A DNA stretch of 64,000 nucleotides from Ruminococcus sp. AM22-13 (GCF_003471165.1 NZ_QRIL01000013.1:1-64000); one strand, 5' to 3'. Positions 36,146 to 45,422 are shown, counted from the first letter of the stretch. The notes: generated by a model not told the origin, from the letters alone. A program made the numbers and translations.

Positions 36146-36506
36146 GTATTATGGCAGTTCTGTAAAATATGGTGTTTTCCAGGATTGCGGTGGCTTGTTG
36201 TTTCGATTGCATCTGCATATTCAGAAGCTGCGAAACATGACAGGAGTTATTTCCGAGACTACTGAAAAGATTATTTTGCATAGGAAAGTAACAAAGCAGG
36301 TAGATATATTTGCCTGAAAAGTAGTTTTTTCAGTTGTTTCGGACTCCTGTTTTAATGTGACAATTTCATAAAAAGTCTGAACGTTGATGGACAAGATTGT
36401 CAGCAGACGGAACAGACAAATTTGAAAAGAATAAAGTAATTACCGGACATGCAGTGAACGGTAACAGAAAATGACAACAGAATTATAAAAAAAGGAGAAT
36501 GAACGT
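36146..36506. other. Long intergenic leader before pnp
   Basis: A 360-base AT-rich gap. I see only the AAAAAAAGGAGAATG ribosome binding site of pnp at its end and fragments resembling the GTTAC(T/C)GTTC repeat end near 36455. PNPase mRNA is commonly regulated through leader structure, but I cannot define one. No gene is supported here. Confidence 0.5.
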
Positions 36507-38600
36507 ATGTACAAAAGTTATTCCATGGAATTAGCTGGAAGAACCTTAACAGTAGATATTAACCGTGTTGCGAAACAGGCAAACGGTGCTGCATTAATGC
36601 ATTATGGCGATACTACAGTTTTATCTACAGCAACAGCATCTAAAGAGCCAAGAGAGGGAATCGATTTCTTCCCGTTAAGTGTTGAGTACGAAGAGAAAAT
36701 GTATGCAGTAGGTAAGATCCCGGGAGGATTTAACAAAAGAGAGGGAAAGGCAAGCGAACATGCTATCCTTACTTCCCGTGTAATTGACAGACCTATGCGT
36801 CCTCTGTTCCCGAAAGATTACAGAAACGATGTAACACTGGTAAACATGGTTATGTCTGTTGATCCGGAGTGTAACCCGGAGATTCCGGCTATGCTGGGTT
36901 CTGCTATTGCAACCTGCATTTCAGATATTCCGTTTGACGGTCCGTGTGCTACCACACAGGTTGGTCTGATCAATGGTGAATATATTATCAACCCTACTAT
37001 GGCACAGAAAGATGTTTCCGAACTTCAGCTTACAGTAGCTTCTACAAGAGAGAAAGTAATCATGATCGAAGCCGGCGCAAAAGAAGTTCCGGAAGATAAG
37101 ATGATCGAAGCTATCTACAAAGCTCATGAAGTAAACCAGGAAATCATTAAATTTATCGATAAGATCGTAGAAGAATGCGGAAAACCGAAACACAGCTATG
37201 AGTCCTGTGCTGTTCCGGAAGAACTCTTTGCAGCAATAAAAGAGATCGTACCTCCGGAAGAAATGGAAGTTGCTGTATTCTCTGATGACAAACAGACAAG
37301 AGAAGAGAATATCCGTCAGGTAACAGAGAAACTGAAAGAAGCTTTCGCTGATAACGAAGAATGGCTTGCAGTTCTGGGAGAGGCTGTATACCAGTACCAG
37401 AAGAAGACTGTCCGTAAGATGATCTTAAAAGACCACAAACGTCCGGATGGCCGTGCAATCACACAGATCCGTCCTCTGGCAGCAGAGACAGATATCATCC
37501 CGAGAGTACATGGTTCTGCTATGTTTACACGTGGACAGACACAGATTTGTACAATCACAACTCTGGCTCCTCTTGCAGAAGCTCAGAGACTTGACGGACT
37601 TGATGAGTTTGAAACTACAAAGAGATATATGCATCACTATAACTTCCCGTCCTACTCTGTAGGTGAGACAAAACCATCCAGAGGACCGGGACGTCGTGAG
37701 ATCGGACATGGCGCACTTGCTGAGAGAGCACTGGTTCCTGTACTTCCAAGTGAAGAGGAATTCCCATATGCAATCCGTACTGTATCTGAGACGTTTGAAT
37801 CCAACGGTTCTACTTCTCAGGCAAGCATCTGTGCATCTACAATGTCCCTGATGGCAGCTGGTGTACCGATCAAGAAACCGGTAGCAGGTATTTCCTGTGG
37901 TCTGGTAACTGGTGATACAGATGATGATTACATTGTTCTGACAGATATCCAGGGACTTGAGGACTTCTTCGGAGATATGGACTTCAAGGTAGCCGGAACG
38001 CATGATGGTATCACAGCAATCCAGATGGATATCAAGATCCATGGACTGACAAGACCGATCGTTGAAGAAGCAATCAGACGTACAAAAGAAGCAAGAGAGT
38101 ATATCCTGACAGAAGTTATGGAGAAGTGCATCGCAGCTCCGCGTACTACTGTAGGTGAATATGCACCGAAGATCATCCAGATTCAGATCGATCCTCAGAA
38201 AATCGGTGATGTTGTAGGCCAGAGAGGAAAGACTATCAACACAATCATCGAGCGTACAGGTGTTAAGATTGATATCACAGACGAAGGTGCTGTATCTATC
38301 TGTGGCGTAGATCAGAAGAGCATGGATGAGGCAGCTAACATGATTAAGATCATTTCTACTGATTTCGAAGCAGGACAGATCTTTACAGGTAAAGTTGTCA
38401 GCATCAAAGAGTTTGGCGCATTTGTTGAATTTGCACCGGGCAAAGAAGGAATGGTTCACATTTCCAAAATCTGCAAAGAAAGAATCAACCGTGTTGAAGA
38501 TGTTCTCACACTTGGCGATAAAGTTAAGGTTGTATGCCTTGGCAAAGACAAGATGGGAAGAATCAGCTTCAGCATGAAAGATGTACCGGAAGAAGCGTAA
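36507..38600 (+). CDS. pnp: Polyribonucleotide nucleotidyltransferase (PNPase)
   Basis: The 697-residue phosphorolytic 3'-5' exoribonuclease. Two RNase PH-like domains lie at ~1-210 and ~305-540; the second carries FETTKRYMHHYNFPSYSVGE and the metal-binding DDDYIVLTDIQGLEDFFGDMD written here in part as TDIQGLEDFFGD. KH (QIGDVVGQRGKTIN-like, IGDVVGQRGKTINTI) and S1 (FTGKVVSIKEFGAFVEF) RNA-binding domains form the C-terminus. rpsO lies upstream as in most bacteria, here 413 bases away with a terminator between. Confidence 0.97.
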   Translation: MYKSYSMELAGRTLTVDINRVAKQANGAALMHYGDTTVLSTATASKEPREGIDFFPLSVEYEEKMYAVGKIPGGFNKREGKASEHAILTSRVIDRPMRPLFPKDYRNDVTLVNMVMSVDPECNPEIPAMLGSAIATCISDIPFDGPCATTQVGLINGEYIINPTMAQKDVSELQLTVASTREKVIMIEAGAKEVPEDKMIEAIYKAHEVNQEIIKFIDKIVEECGKPKHSYESCAVPEELFAAIKEIVPPEEMEVAVFSDDKQTREENIRQVTEKLKEAFADNEEWLAVLGEAVYQYQKKTVRKMILKDHKRPDGRAITQIRPLAAETDIIPRVHGSAMFTRGQTQICTITTLAPLAEAQRLDGLDEFETTKRYMHHYNFPSYSVGETKPSRGPGRREIGHGALAERALVPVLPSEEEFPYAIRTVSETFESNGSTSQASICASTMSLMAAGVPIKKPVAGISCGLVTGDTDDDYIVLTDIQGLEDFFGDMDFKVAGTHDGITAIQMDIKIHGLTRPIVEEAIRRTKEAREYILTEVMEKCIAAPRTTVGEYAPKIIQIQIDPQKIGDVVGQRGKTINTIIERTGVKIDITDEGAVSICGVDQKSMDEAANMIKIISTDFEAGQIFTGKVVSIKEFGAFVEFAPGKEGMVHISKICKERINRVEDVLTLGDKVKVVCLGKDKMGRISFSMKDVPEEA

Positions 38601-38605
38601 AAAAT

Positions 38606-39091
38606 ATGAGATACCATAATATTACCAAGGACGATATGCTTAACGGCGACGGGCTTCGTGTAGTTCTCTGGGTGGCAGGATGTAATCACTGCTGTCCACA
38701 GTGCCAGAATCCTGTCACCTGGGATCCAAACGGCGGACTGCCTTTCGGCGAGGCAGAGCGCGCAGAGATTTTTGCGGAACTGGATAAGGATTACGTAAGC
38801 GGAATCACATTTTCAGGTGGAGATCCACTGCACCCGGCAAATATCACTGAGGTAACATCCTTTGCGAAGGAAATCAGAAAGAGATATCCGGGCAAAACGA
38901 TCTGGCTTTATACAGGTTTCAGATGGGAAGAAATCTGTCGCGAAGAGATCGTGCGTTATCTGGATGTCTGTGTAGACGGTGAATTTGAGGTGGACAAGAA
39001 AGAACTTTCCCTGAAATGGAAAGGTTCCAGTAATCAGAGAGTGATCGATGTTCCCAAAACTCTTCATGAAGGAAAAATCGTATTGCATTAA
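38606..39091 (+). CDS. nrdG: Anaerobic ribonucleotide reductase activating protein
   Basis: The 161-residue radical SAM protein activates class III reductase by making its glycyl radical. The iron-sulfur cluster motif CX3CX2C is in AGCNHCCPQCQNP, and ITFSGGDPLHPAN is the SAM-binding GGD element. The ATG at 38606 follows pnp by 5 bases with a modest GGAAGAAG site; longer upstream readings overlap pnp and are rejected. No nrdD is adjacent, unusual for this partner gene. A terminator follows. Confidence 0.93.
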   Translation: MRYHNITKDDMLNGDGLRVVLWVAGCNHCCPQCQNPVTWDPNGGLPFGEAERAEIFAELDKDYVSGITFSGGDPLHPANITEVTSFAKEIRKRYPGKTIWLYTGFRWEEICREEIVRYLDVCVDGEFEVDKKELSLKWKGSSNQRVIDVPKTLHEGKIVLH

Positions 39092-39104
39092 TAAAGAAAT
39101 AGAT

Positions 39105-39151
39105 ACAGGCAGTTCAAGTATGCTTCAGGTGTACCTGAACTGCCTGTTTTG
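39105..39151 (+). terminator. Terminator after nrdG
   Basis: ACAGGCAGTTCA pairs with TGAACTGCCTGT and is followed by TTT. Confidence 0.8.
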
Positions 39152-39172
39152 CTAAACAGGAGGAAAACACAG

Positions 39173-39685
39173 ATGAAACGAATTGCGAAATTTCACAAAG
39201 TAAGCAAAGAACGCTTCACAGCAGACTGGATCGATACATTTGCACAGTCTCAGGAAGAAGCAGAGAAAATATACGAAGCAATCCGCCTGCCAAAGAGAGC
39301 AACAGCAGGGAGTGCGGGTTATGATTTCTTTGCACCGGCAGAATTTACACTCAAACCAAGTGAAACAGTGAAAATCCCTACCGGAATTCGCGTAGAAATG
39401 CAGCCGGAATGGGTACTGAAATGCTATCCGAGAAGCGGTCTGGGATTTAAATACCGCCTGCAGCTTAATAATACAGTTGGAATCATTGACAGTGATTATT
39501 TCTATTCCGATAATGAAGGACATATTTTTGCAAAGATCACAAATGACTCTAATGAAGATAAGACTCTTATCATTCCGGCAGATACAGGATTTATGCAGGG
39601 AATCTTTGTAGAGTACGGAATCACAGTTGATGATGAGGCATCAGAAATCCGTAATGGTGGATTTGGAAGTACGACTGCGAAATAA
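39173..39685 (+). CDS. dut: Deoxyuridine 5'-triphosphate nucleotidohydrolase (dUTPase)
   Basis: A 170-residue trimeric-type dUTPase. Motif I is ATAGSAGYDFFAP, motif II PRSGLGFK, motif III GIIDSDYFY, motif IV FMQGIF, motif V RNGGFGSTT. Motif III is followed by SDNEGHIFAK in place of the usual RGE, a small loop variation. The N-terminal ~45 residues extend beyond the usual ~145-residue enzyme. The ATG at 39173 follows CAGGAGG; the in-frame reading from 39149 starts in the terminator. It removes dUTP and supplies dUMP. Confidence 0.9.
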   Translation: MKRIAKFHKVSKERFTADWIDTFAQSQEEAEKIYEAIRLPKRATAGSAGYDFFAPAEFTLKPSETVKIPTGIRVEMQPEWVLKCYPRSGLGFKYRLQLNNTVGIIDSDYFYSDNEGHIFAKITNDSNEDKTLIIPADTGFMQGIFVEYGITVDDEASEIRNGGFGSTTAK

Positions 39686-39708
39686 GAATTTTAGAGTAAA
39701 ACCAGAGG

Positions 39709-39761
39709 CAGAGTGTAAAAAAAGATTTTCTCTTTACGTTCTGCTTTTTCTCTGGTATAAT
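39709..39761 (+). promoter_or_regulatory. Promoter of fabV within a long imperfect hairpin
   Basis: -35 TTTACG (39733-39738) and -10 TATAAT (39756-39761), spacer 17, with TGG before the -10. ACCAGAG, GCAGA and GTGTAAA upstream pair with TTTACG, TCTGC and CTCTGGT, so both promoter boxes lie at or in a ~50-base inverted repeat. This could be the dut terminator, an operator, or both. Confidence 0.65.
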
Positions 39762-39818
39762 ATTTTGAAAATCAAAATATTTGCAATACGTATAAAATAG
39801 ATTGAGGAGAAAAAAGTC

Positions 39819-41003
39819 ATGATCATTGAACCAAAAGTAAGAGAATATATCTGCACAACCGCACATCCGCAGGGATGCGCAGAGAGTGTGCGCAACCAGG
39901 CAGACTATGCCTGTAAGCAGGGTACTGTAGACGGAACAAAAAAAGCATTGATCATTGGATGCTCTACAGGATATGGACTTGCATCCCGTATCTGCGCACT
40001 GGAGAACTGTGGCGCTGATACTCTGGGAATTATGTTTGAACGTCAGGCGAATGGCAGAAGAACGGCAACGCCGGGATGGTACAATACAGCAGAATTTCAC
40101 CGTTTGGCGGCAGAAAAGGGGGCTTACGCGAAAACGATTAATGGAGATGCTTTTTCCAAAGAAATAAAAGATAAGGCTATTGAATTGATTAAAAAAGATC
40201 TGGGAAAAGTAGATCTGGTAGTGTACAGCCTGGCTGCTCCGCGACGTACGGATGCGGATGGAAAGACATGGTCATCTTGTCTGAAAACTACAGGAGAAGC
40301 GTTTACAGAGAAGAGTCTTGATTTAAGAAATAACGAGATTACAGAGAAGACAGTAGAACCTGCCACAGATGAAGAAGTGATTAGCACAGTGAAAGTTATG
40401 GGAGGCGGAGACTGGGCAGATTGGATTGATGCGCTGAAAGCGGCAGATGTATTGACGGAAAATGCAGTGACAGTCGCATATTCCTATATCGGACCGGAGC
40501 TTACCTATCCAATCTATTATCATGGAACAATCGGAACAGCAAAGCAGCATTTGCAGAAAACAATGACGGAGATCAATCAGGCGCATCCGGATGTACGCGC
40601 AGTGATTTCGGTAAATAAAGGACTGGTAACACAGGCAAGTGCGGCTATTCCTGTAGTGCCGCTGTATTTCGCAATTCTTTATAAGGTGATGAAGAAGGCA
40701 GGAAACCATGAGAACTGTATCCAGCAGATTGCGAGACTTTTTACACAGAAACTTTATACTTCGGAAGGATTTCTGACAGATGAAAATGGATTTATCCGTA
40801 TGGATGACTATGAACTGACACCGGAGATCCAGGAAGAGGTAAAAAAATGCTGGGAAGCAGTTACTACGGATACTGTAAATGAATATTGTGATATTGACGG
40901 ATATTGGGAAGATTTCTATCATATGTTCGGATTCCGCTATGAGGATATTGACTATACGCAGGATGTGGATGCGGATGTGGAGATTGATGGAATCATAATA
41001 TAG
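39819..41003 (+). CDS. fabV: Trans-2-enoyl-CoA / enoyl-ACP reductase (FabV/TER family)
   Basis: The 394-residue NADH-dependent reductase reduces the trans-2 double bond of enoyl-CoA or enoyl-ACP. The Rossmann glycine loop is ALIIGCSTGYGLASRI. The active site is the Y-X8-K arrangement in IYYHGTIGTAK near residues 235-244, preceded by YSYIGPELTYP. The family also contains the trans-enoyl-CoA reductase that acts in clostridial butyrate formation. No butyrate or fatty acid synthesis gene is adjacent, so the route is undecided. Confidence 0.93.
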   Translation: MIIEPKVREYICTTAHPQGCAESVRNQADYACKQGTVDGTKKALIIGCSTGYGLASRICALENCGADTLGIMFERQANGRRTATPGWYNTAEFHRLAAEKGAYAKTINGDAFSKEIKDKAIELIKKDLGKVDLVVYSLAAPRRTDADGKTWSSCLKTTGEAFTEKSLDLRNNEITEKTVEPATDEEVISTVKVMGGGDWADWIDALKAADVLTENAVTVAYSYIGPELTYPIYYHGTIGTAKQHLQKTMTEINQAHPDVRAVISVNKGLVTQASAAIPVVPLYFAILYKVMKKAGNHENCIQQIARLFTQKLYTSEGFLTDENGFIRMDDYELTPEIQEEVKKCWEAVTTDTVNEYCDIDGYWEDFYHMFGFRYEDIDYTQDVDADVEIDGIII

Positions 41004-41038
41004 AGTTATAGGATAAAAAATTTAAAATATTCATTTAG

Positions 41039-41085
41039 CCGAATCAAGTAAGCCGTCTGCTTTAATTGTAAAGCAGTTATTTGGT
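41039..41085. repeat. Hairpin with CCGAAT/ATTTGG arms after fabV
   Basis: CCGAAT...CTGCTTTA-ATTG-TAAAGCAG...ATTTGG folds into a long stem. It shares the GTAAARCAGWTATTYGGTAT block with 32176-32195, and resembles 58811-58826. No T-run follows; it may be a dispersed repeat or a weak 3' end. Confidence 0.5.
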
Positions 41086-41265
41086 ATAGAACTATGTAAC
41101 GAAAATGGATTGTGAATTTACGCTTGTTTAAGGTACTAATTTCATAGTAAATAAAAAATATTCTCTCTAAACAATGGATATAGGAAGAAGTGAACTATAT
41201 CAGTTAAGAGAGAATAATTTTTATCCAAATGGTATTGATAGAAAAATATTAAATAAGTCAACAGT

Positions 41266-42030
41266 CTATTTTGTTTTGTATACCGGATCTGCAGGATATC
41301 CACTTCGCAGTTTCTGCATGCCACGCTGCAGGGCATCCTTTGAATTTTTCCAGTCGGCATCTTTGTTTCTGTAGTCAAATTTATCTGACAGCCATACGAG
41401 GTCTTCTTCCATGCGCTGGAAATTCTCATCCATCAGCTTAAACATAGCAGGGTAAAATTCTGCTTTTTCTTTATCATTCAGATATTTGTCTGCATTATCA
41501 CAGAGCACTCCGAAGTGGTGCAGACAGAAACCTTTTCCAGACAAAATCTTGTTTTTGAACTCATTGTCCTGGCGATATAGCCAGAAGAAAGTTTCCACAT
41601 ATCGTGCAAAAGTATCCGAAATATTCTGGCAGATAAAACAACTGCAATCTTTAGAAGCAGCCCAGGCAGCAAGCGTATTTTTGTCTGTGACTGCATCTGA
41701 ACGGCGAAAACGTCCTAAAATCGATGACTTTCCGGGTGTGAAAGAATCGAATTGCTTTTTCATTTCTTCGCGAAGCTTATGGTAATGTGTCTGAAGAATC
41801 AGTGTATTGCCAAGCGTATTTCCGTAATCAAACATTTTCTTCATATGTACTTTACAGAATCCTGCCTTATCCGTCTGATCACGAATATCACTCTCCATAT
41901 AAGAAGAACTGTTTCCAAGTACGAAATCCAGTGAATTCTGTTCCAGTTCACGCTCGATGAAACAAAAAGGACACTCGTCATTGGCATTAACAGCGTCGTT
42001 AAGCGGAATGGTATATAATTTTTCTTTCAT
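41266..42030 (-). CDS. Cysteine-rich DUF6062-type protein of unknown function
   Basis: The 254-residue protein recalls DUF6062 proteins of Clostridia. It has four paired Cys/His clusters: CPFC near the N-terminus, FCKVHMKK, SCFICQN near the middle and FCLHHFG. These suggest two zinc sites. The rest is helical and charged, with no signal peptide. I start it at the ATG at 42030, 9 bases after GGAG; an in-frame TTG 15 bases upstream is part of that site. It has its own TTGACA promoter, divergent from the mannosidase promoter. Function unknown. Confidence 0.75.
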   Translation of the reverse strand: MKEKLYTIPLNDAVNANDECPFCFIERELEQNSLDFVLGNSSSYMESDIRDQTDKAGFCKVHMKKMFDYGNTLGNTLILQTHYHKLREEMKKQFDSFTPGKSSILGRFRRSDAVTDKNTLAAWAASKDCSCFICQNISDTFARYVETFFWLYRQDNEFKNKILSGKGFCLHHFGVLCDNADKYLNDKEKAEFYPAMFKLMDENFQRMEEDLVWLSDKFDYRNKDADWKNSKDALQRGMQKLRSGYPADPVYKTK

Positions 42031-42066
42031 TTTGATATGCTCCAATCATAGTTTTGACTTTCTTTT

Positions 42067-42095
42067 ATTTTGCATAGAAATTCGGGGAATGTCAA
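42067..42095 (-). promoter_or_regulatory. Promoter of the DUF6062-type gene
   Basis: On the - strand -35 TTGACA (42090-42095) is perfect; 17 bases on is CAAAAT (42067-42072), preceded by TG. It is divergent from the + strand promoter at 42106, with only 10 bases between the -35 boxes. Confidence 0.6.
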
Positions 42096-42105
42096 GATTA
42101 TATGA

Positions 42106-42135
42106 TTGATTGGAGAAGAGGGGATGTGCTATGAT
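42106..42135 (+). promoter_or_regulatory. Promoter of the beta-mannosidase gene
   Basis: -35 TTGATT (42106-42111) and -10 TATGAT (42130-42135), spacer 18, with TGC before the -10. Confidence 0.65.
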
Positions 42136-42194
42136 AGCTATAGGTATTTATAAACGATAGCATTTCAAAAAAATTAACATGGGGGACAAAGCAA

Positions 42195-44699
42195 ATGATA
42201 GAATTACAGCTTCATGAGAATTGGCAGCTATGTGATATTAAGAAACAGGACTGGATTCCTGCACAGGTGCCGGGGGATATCTATTCAGCGCTTCTTAAAG
42301 CGGAAAAGATGCCTGATCCATTCTTTGGAGACAATGAATATCAGGCGAAAGCGTTGATGGAGGAGGATTACGAATACCGAACGGTATTTACCTATGATGA
42401 AAAGCAGTTTGAGAACTGTCAGGAAGTAATTCTGAGATTTGACGGAATTGATACGATCGCGGATATTTATCTGAATGAATGTTATCTGGGAAAAGCAGAC
42501 AATATGCACAGAGTCTGGGAATTTCCGGTTGGAGAACTGTTACAGGAAGGCGAGAATACACTTCGTGTTATCATCAGATCACCGTTGAAATTCATGGCAG
42601 AAGCTTTTAAAAAGTATAAAAATATTGGAAACGAGGATACAGTAGAGGGATTTATGCATCTTCGTAAAGCACATTATATGTCTGGATGGGACTGGGGTGC
42701 CTGTCTGCCGGATGGCGGTATTTTCCGTCCTGTAACTCTTCTGGGAATCGAGTCAGCCAGACTGGACAGCGTATATATCCGTCAGGTACATGAGGATGGA
42801 AAAGTACTGCTGATTCCGGAAGTGGATGTGGAGACAGTAGACGAAGCGGAAATTGATACAGATGAAAAAAACAGCGCAGAGATGCCTGATCAGGGCGTGG
42901 AAAGTGAAGCAGATGAGGATTTACTGGAATATGAAGTTACAGTAACTGCGCCAGATGGAACGAAAATTGCAAGTGACGGATCTCCGGATGAAATCGTAAT
43001 CGAGAATCCACAGTTCTGGTGGCCAAACGGTCTGGGAGAGCAGCCATTATATCAGGTTCAGGTAGACCTGAAAGCAGGAGATAAAACCGTCGATACCTGG
43101 TGTAAGAAAATCGGACTTCGGACACTGACCATGCACATTGAGAAAGATGAGTGGGGAGAAAGCTTTGCTCACGAAGTGAATGGCTATCAGGTTTTTGCAA
43201 TGGGTGCAGACTATATTCCAGAGGATAATCTGCTGCAGAGAACCTCAAAGGAACGTACCAGAGAATTGCTTCTTCAGTGTAAGAGAGCAAACTTTAACAC
43301 GATTCGTGTCTGGGGCGGCGGTTATTATCCGGAGGACTGGTTCTTTGATCTTTGTGATGAACTTGGCCTGATGGTATGGCAGGACTTTATGTTTGCCTGC
43401 TCGGTCTATGAACTGACACCGGAATTTGAGGCGAATATCCGTCAGGAATTTATTGATAATATCAAAAGAATCCGTCATCATGCGTCACTTGCACTGTGGT
43501 GTGGCAATAATGAGATGGAAATGTTTGTAAAACAGGGTAATTGGGTAACGAAACCTACAGAGGTGAGAGACTATCTGCTGATGTATGAGCGTATTATTCC
43601 GGAAGTACTCAGAGAATATGATCCTGATACATTTTACTGGCCGGCAAGTCCGTCGTCAGGCGGATCTTTTGATGAGCCGAATGATCCGAATCGTGGAGAT
43701 GTGCATTACTGGGAGGTATGGCATGGAAACAAGCCATTTGCGGAATATCGCAAATATTTCTTCAGATATGCATCTGAGTTTGGTTTTCAGTCATTCCCGT
43801 CTGTAAAAACGCTTGAAACAGTAACAGATGATCCGAGAGAGTTGAATCCATTTTCTTATGTGATGGAGAAACATCAGAGAAATTACGGAGGAAATGGAAA
43901 AATTGCCAAATACATGCAGGCAGCATACCGTTATCCTGAGAACTTCAGCGATTTTGTTTATGCATCCCAGCTTCTTCAGGCAGATGGAATCCGCTATGGA
44001 GTAGAACATTACCGTAGAAACCGAGGTCGCTGTATGGGAGCAATCTACTGGCAGTTAAATGACTGTTGGCCGGTTATTTCCTGGTCATCCATTGATTATT
44101 ATGGAAGATGGAAAGCTCTTCATTATTATGCTAAGAGGTTCTTTGCACCGGTAATGCTTTCCTGCGAGGAGCAGAGCTGGATGACAGTGGAAGCGGATAT
44201 GAACCGTCAGCATTTCGAATTTGAGAAATCTATCCGCCTGAATGTGACAAATGAGACTCTGTCTGCGCGTAAAGTGCTTGTAAAATTTGCAGTGCGTGAT
44301 GCCAGTGCCAAAATCCTGCGACAGGAAGAACGGTGGGTAGAAGTTCCTGCGCTTTCCAGTGTGTGGATGGATAAAGTAGAACTTCCGGGAATTGACTGCT
44401 TCAATGAATATGTAAGCTATGAAGCATGGGAGAATGAGAAGATTATTTCTCAGGGAACAGTGATTTTCTCCTATCCGAAATATTTCCATTACCAGGATCC
44501 GAAGCTTTCAGTGAGAGTGGAAGGGGATGAGATTATTGTCAGTGCAGAAGCCTATGCTAAGAGCGTAGAAATTCAGAATGAGAACGACGATCTGATTCTG
44601 GAGGATAATTACTTCGATATGAATGCAGGCGAACGCAGAGTAAAAATCCTTGATGGAAAACCAGAAAACCTGAAAGTGCGCAGTGTGTACGATATATAA
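42195..44699 (+). CDS. Beta-mannosidase, glycoside hydrolase family 2
   Basis: The 834-residue enzyme matches GH2 beta-mannosidases, which release mannose from the ends of mannans and N-glycan cores. The N-terminal jelly-roll has MHLRKAHYMSGWDWG. The TIM barrel has GADYIPEDNLL, TIRVWGGGYYPEDWFFDLCD, the acid/base Glu in LWCGNNEMEMF near residue 439, and the nucleophile Glu in RYASEFGFQSFPS near 528. An acidic insert of ~30 residues (~215-245) lies in the immunoglobulin-like domain. There is no signal peptide, so it is intracellular, acting on imported oligosaccharide. No transporter is adjacent. Confidence 0.9.
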   Translation: MIELQLHENWQLCDIKKQDWIPAQVPGDIYSALLKAEKMPDPFFGDNEYQAKALMEEDYEYRTVFTYDEKQFENCQEVILRFDGIDTIADIYLNECYLGKADNMHRVWEFPVGELLQEGENTLRVIIRSPLKFMAEAFKKYKNIGNEDTVEGFMHLRKAHYMSGWDWGACLPDGGIFRPVTLLGIESARLDSVYIRQVHEDGKVLLIPEVDVETVDEAEIDTDEKNSAEMPDQGVESEADEDLLEYEVTVTAPDGTKIASDGSPDEIVIENPQFWWPNGLGEQPLYQVQVDLKAGDKTVDTWCKKIGLRTLTMHIEKDEWGESFAHEVNGYQVFAMGADYIPEDNLLQRTSKERTRELLLQCKRANFNTIRVWGGGYYPEDWFFDLCDELGLMVWQDFMFACSVYELTPEFEANIRQEFIDNIKRIRHHASLALWCGNNEMEMFVKQGNWVTKPTEVRDYLLMYERIIPEVLREYDPDTFYWPASPSSGGSFDEPNDPNRGDVHYWEVWHGNKPFAEYRKYFFRYASEFGFQSFPSVKTLETVTDDPRELNPFSYVMEKHQRNYGGNGKIAKYMQAAYRYPENFSDFVYASQLLQADGIRYGVEHYRRNRGRCMGAIYWQLNDCWPVISWSSIDYYGRWKALHYYAKRFFAPVMLSCEEQSWMTVEADMNRQHFEFEKSIRLNVTNETLSARKVLVKFAVRDASAKILRQEERWVEVPALSSVWMDKVELPGIDCFNEYVSYEAWENEKIISQGTVIFSYPKYFHYQDPKLSVRVEGDEIIVSAEAYAKSVEIQNENDDLILEDNYFDMNAGERRVKILDGKPENLKVRSVYDI

Positions 44700-44859
44700 G
44701 TCAGGACTTTGGGCAGACACTTACTTGATTCGCTTAAAATAAGAGTTTGCCTTAATAGGTATTACGATTGCAAAAGTCAATAATCGGCAAATAGAAATAT
44801 ATGAATATTGAAAAGCAGAAGAGATAGAAATTTTCTGATGGGAAATGAAATATATAAAA

Positions 44860-44904
44860 AATAAGAATCTCCGACATTTACAAAATGTAAGAGATTCTTA
44901 TTTT
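44860..44904. terminator. Bidirectional terminator between mannosidase and DUF1292 genes
   Basis: AATAAGAATCTC (44860-44871) and GAGATTCTTATT (44891-44902) pair perfectly, with an inner ACATTT/AAATGT pair, A-rich on the left and T-rich on the right. It serves two convergent genes. Confidence 0.8.
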
Positions 44905-44907
44905 AAA

Positions 44908-45285
44908 TTAGTCGATCTTTTCGAGAGAATCCTTTGCGTTCTGAAGAACTGTATCAAAAGCAACAGCAGCTTTTGCGTATTCTTCGTCACTTTCGATGTT
45001 GGAAAGCATAGGATCGCCGCTTTCTGTGCGGGCAAATGTATAAAGGTAAACTTCACCATTCTGGTTCTGTCCATTCTCGTCCAGTGGGAGAAGTGCAATG
45101 TATTCTTTTGCATCTACCGGGAAAATAGTAAGGATCGCGCATTCTACCTCGGTATCATCTTCCATGGTAAGTGTGATAGTTTTGTGCTCTTCAGATGTGC
45201 CACATCCACTGCTGGAATCACATCCGCCGCCGCAGGAAGCGCAGTCACTTGGGTTACATCCGCCAAATGTAAATTCGTCACTCAT
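44908..45285 (-). CDS. DUF1292 domain protein with cysteine-rich N-terminus
   Basis: The 125-residue protein has the DUF1292 core (ITLTMEDDTEVECAILTIFPVDAKEYIALLP, here seen as a beta-rich segment at ~36-85, with IESDEEYAKAAVAFD near the end). The first ~32 residues contain five cysteines in CNPSDCASCGGGC...GCG, a likely metal-binding extension absent from the shorter family members. GAGGAATATAAA precedes the start. Function is unknown. It is convergent with the mannosidase gene and divergent from xth. Confidence 0.85.
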   Translation of the reverse strand: MSDEFTFGGCNPSDCASCGGGCDSSSGCGTSEEHKTITLTMEDDTEVECAILTIFPVDAKEYIALLPLDENGQNQNGEVYLYTFARTESGDPMLSNIESDEEYAKAAVAFDTVLQNAKDSLEKID

Positions 45286-45352
45286 TTTATATTCCTCATT
45301 CTTTCTTTTTTATCAGTGAGAGGGGAAATATCTGCCGCCTCAATTTCGTTTT

Positions 45353-45381
45353 ATTGTAGCAGAAACACAGTAAGAATGCAA
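45353..45381 (-). promoter_or_regulatory. Promoter of the DUF1292 gene
   Basis: On the - strand -35 TTGCAT (45376-45381) and -10 TACAAT (45353-45358), spacer 17, with TGC before the -10. Confidence 0.7.
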
Positions 45382-45422
45382 GCTGCTGTTCTCAGTAACT
45401 ACACTACAATATAAAAAGATGT

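Noticed and set aside
37425..38459. A 344-codon - strand frame opposite pnp
   Set aside because: Antisense to PNPase, with no family resemblance and no ribosome binding site.
44845..45414. A + strand frame of 189 codons opposite the DUF1292 gene
   Set aside because: It runs through a terminator and antisense to a recognisable DUF1292 gene, with no ribosome binding site.
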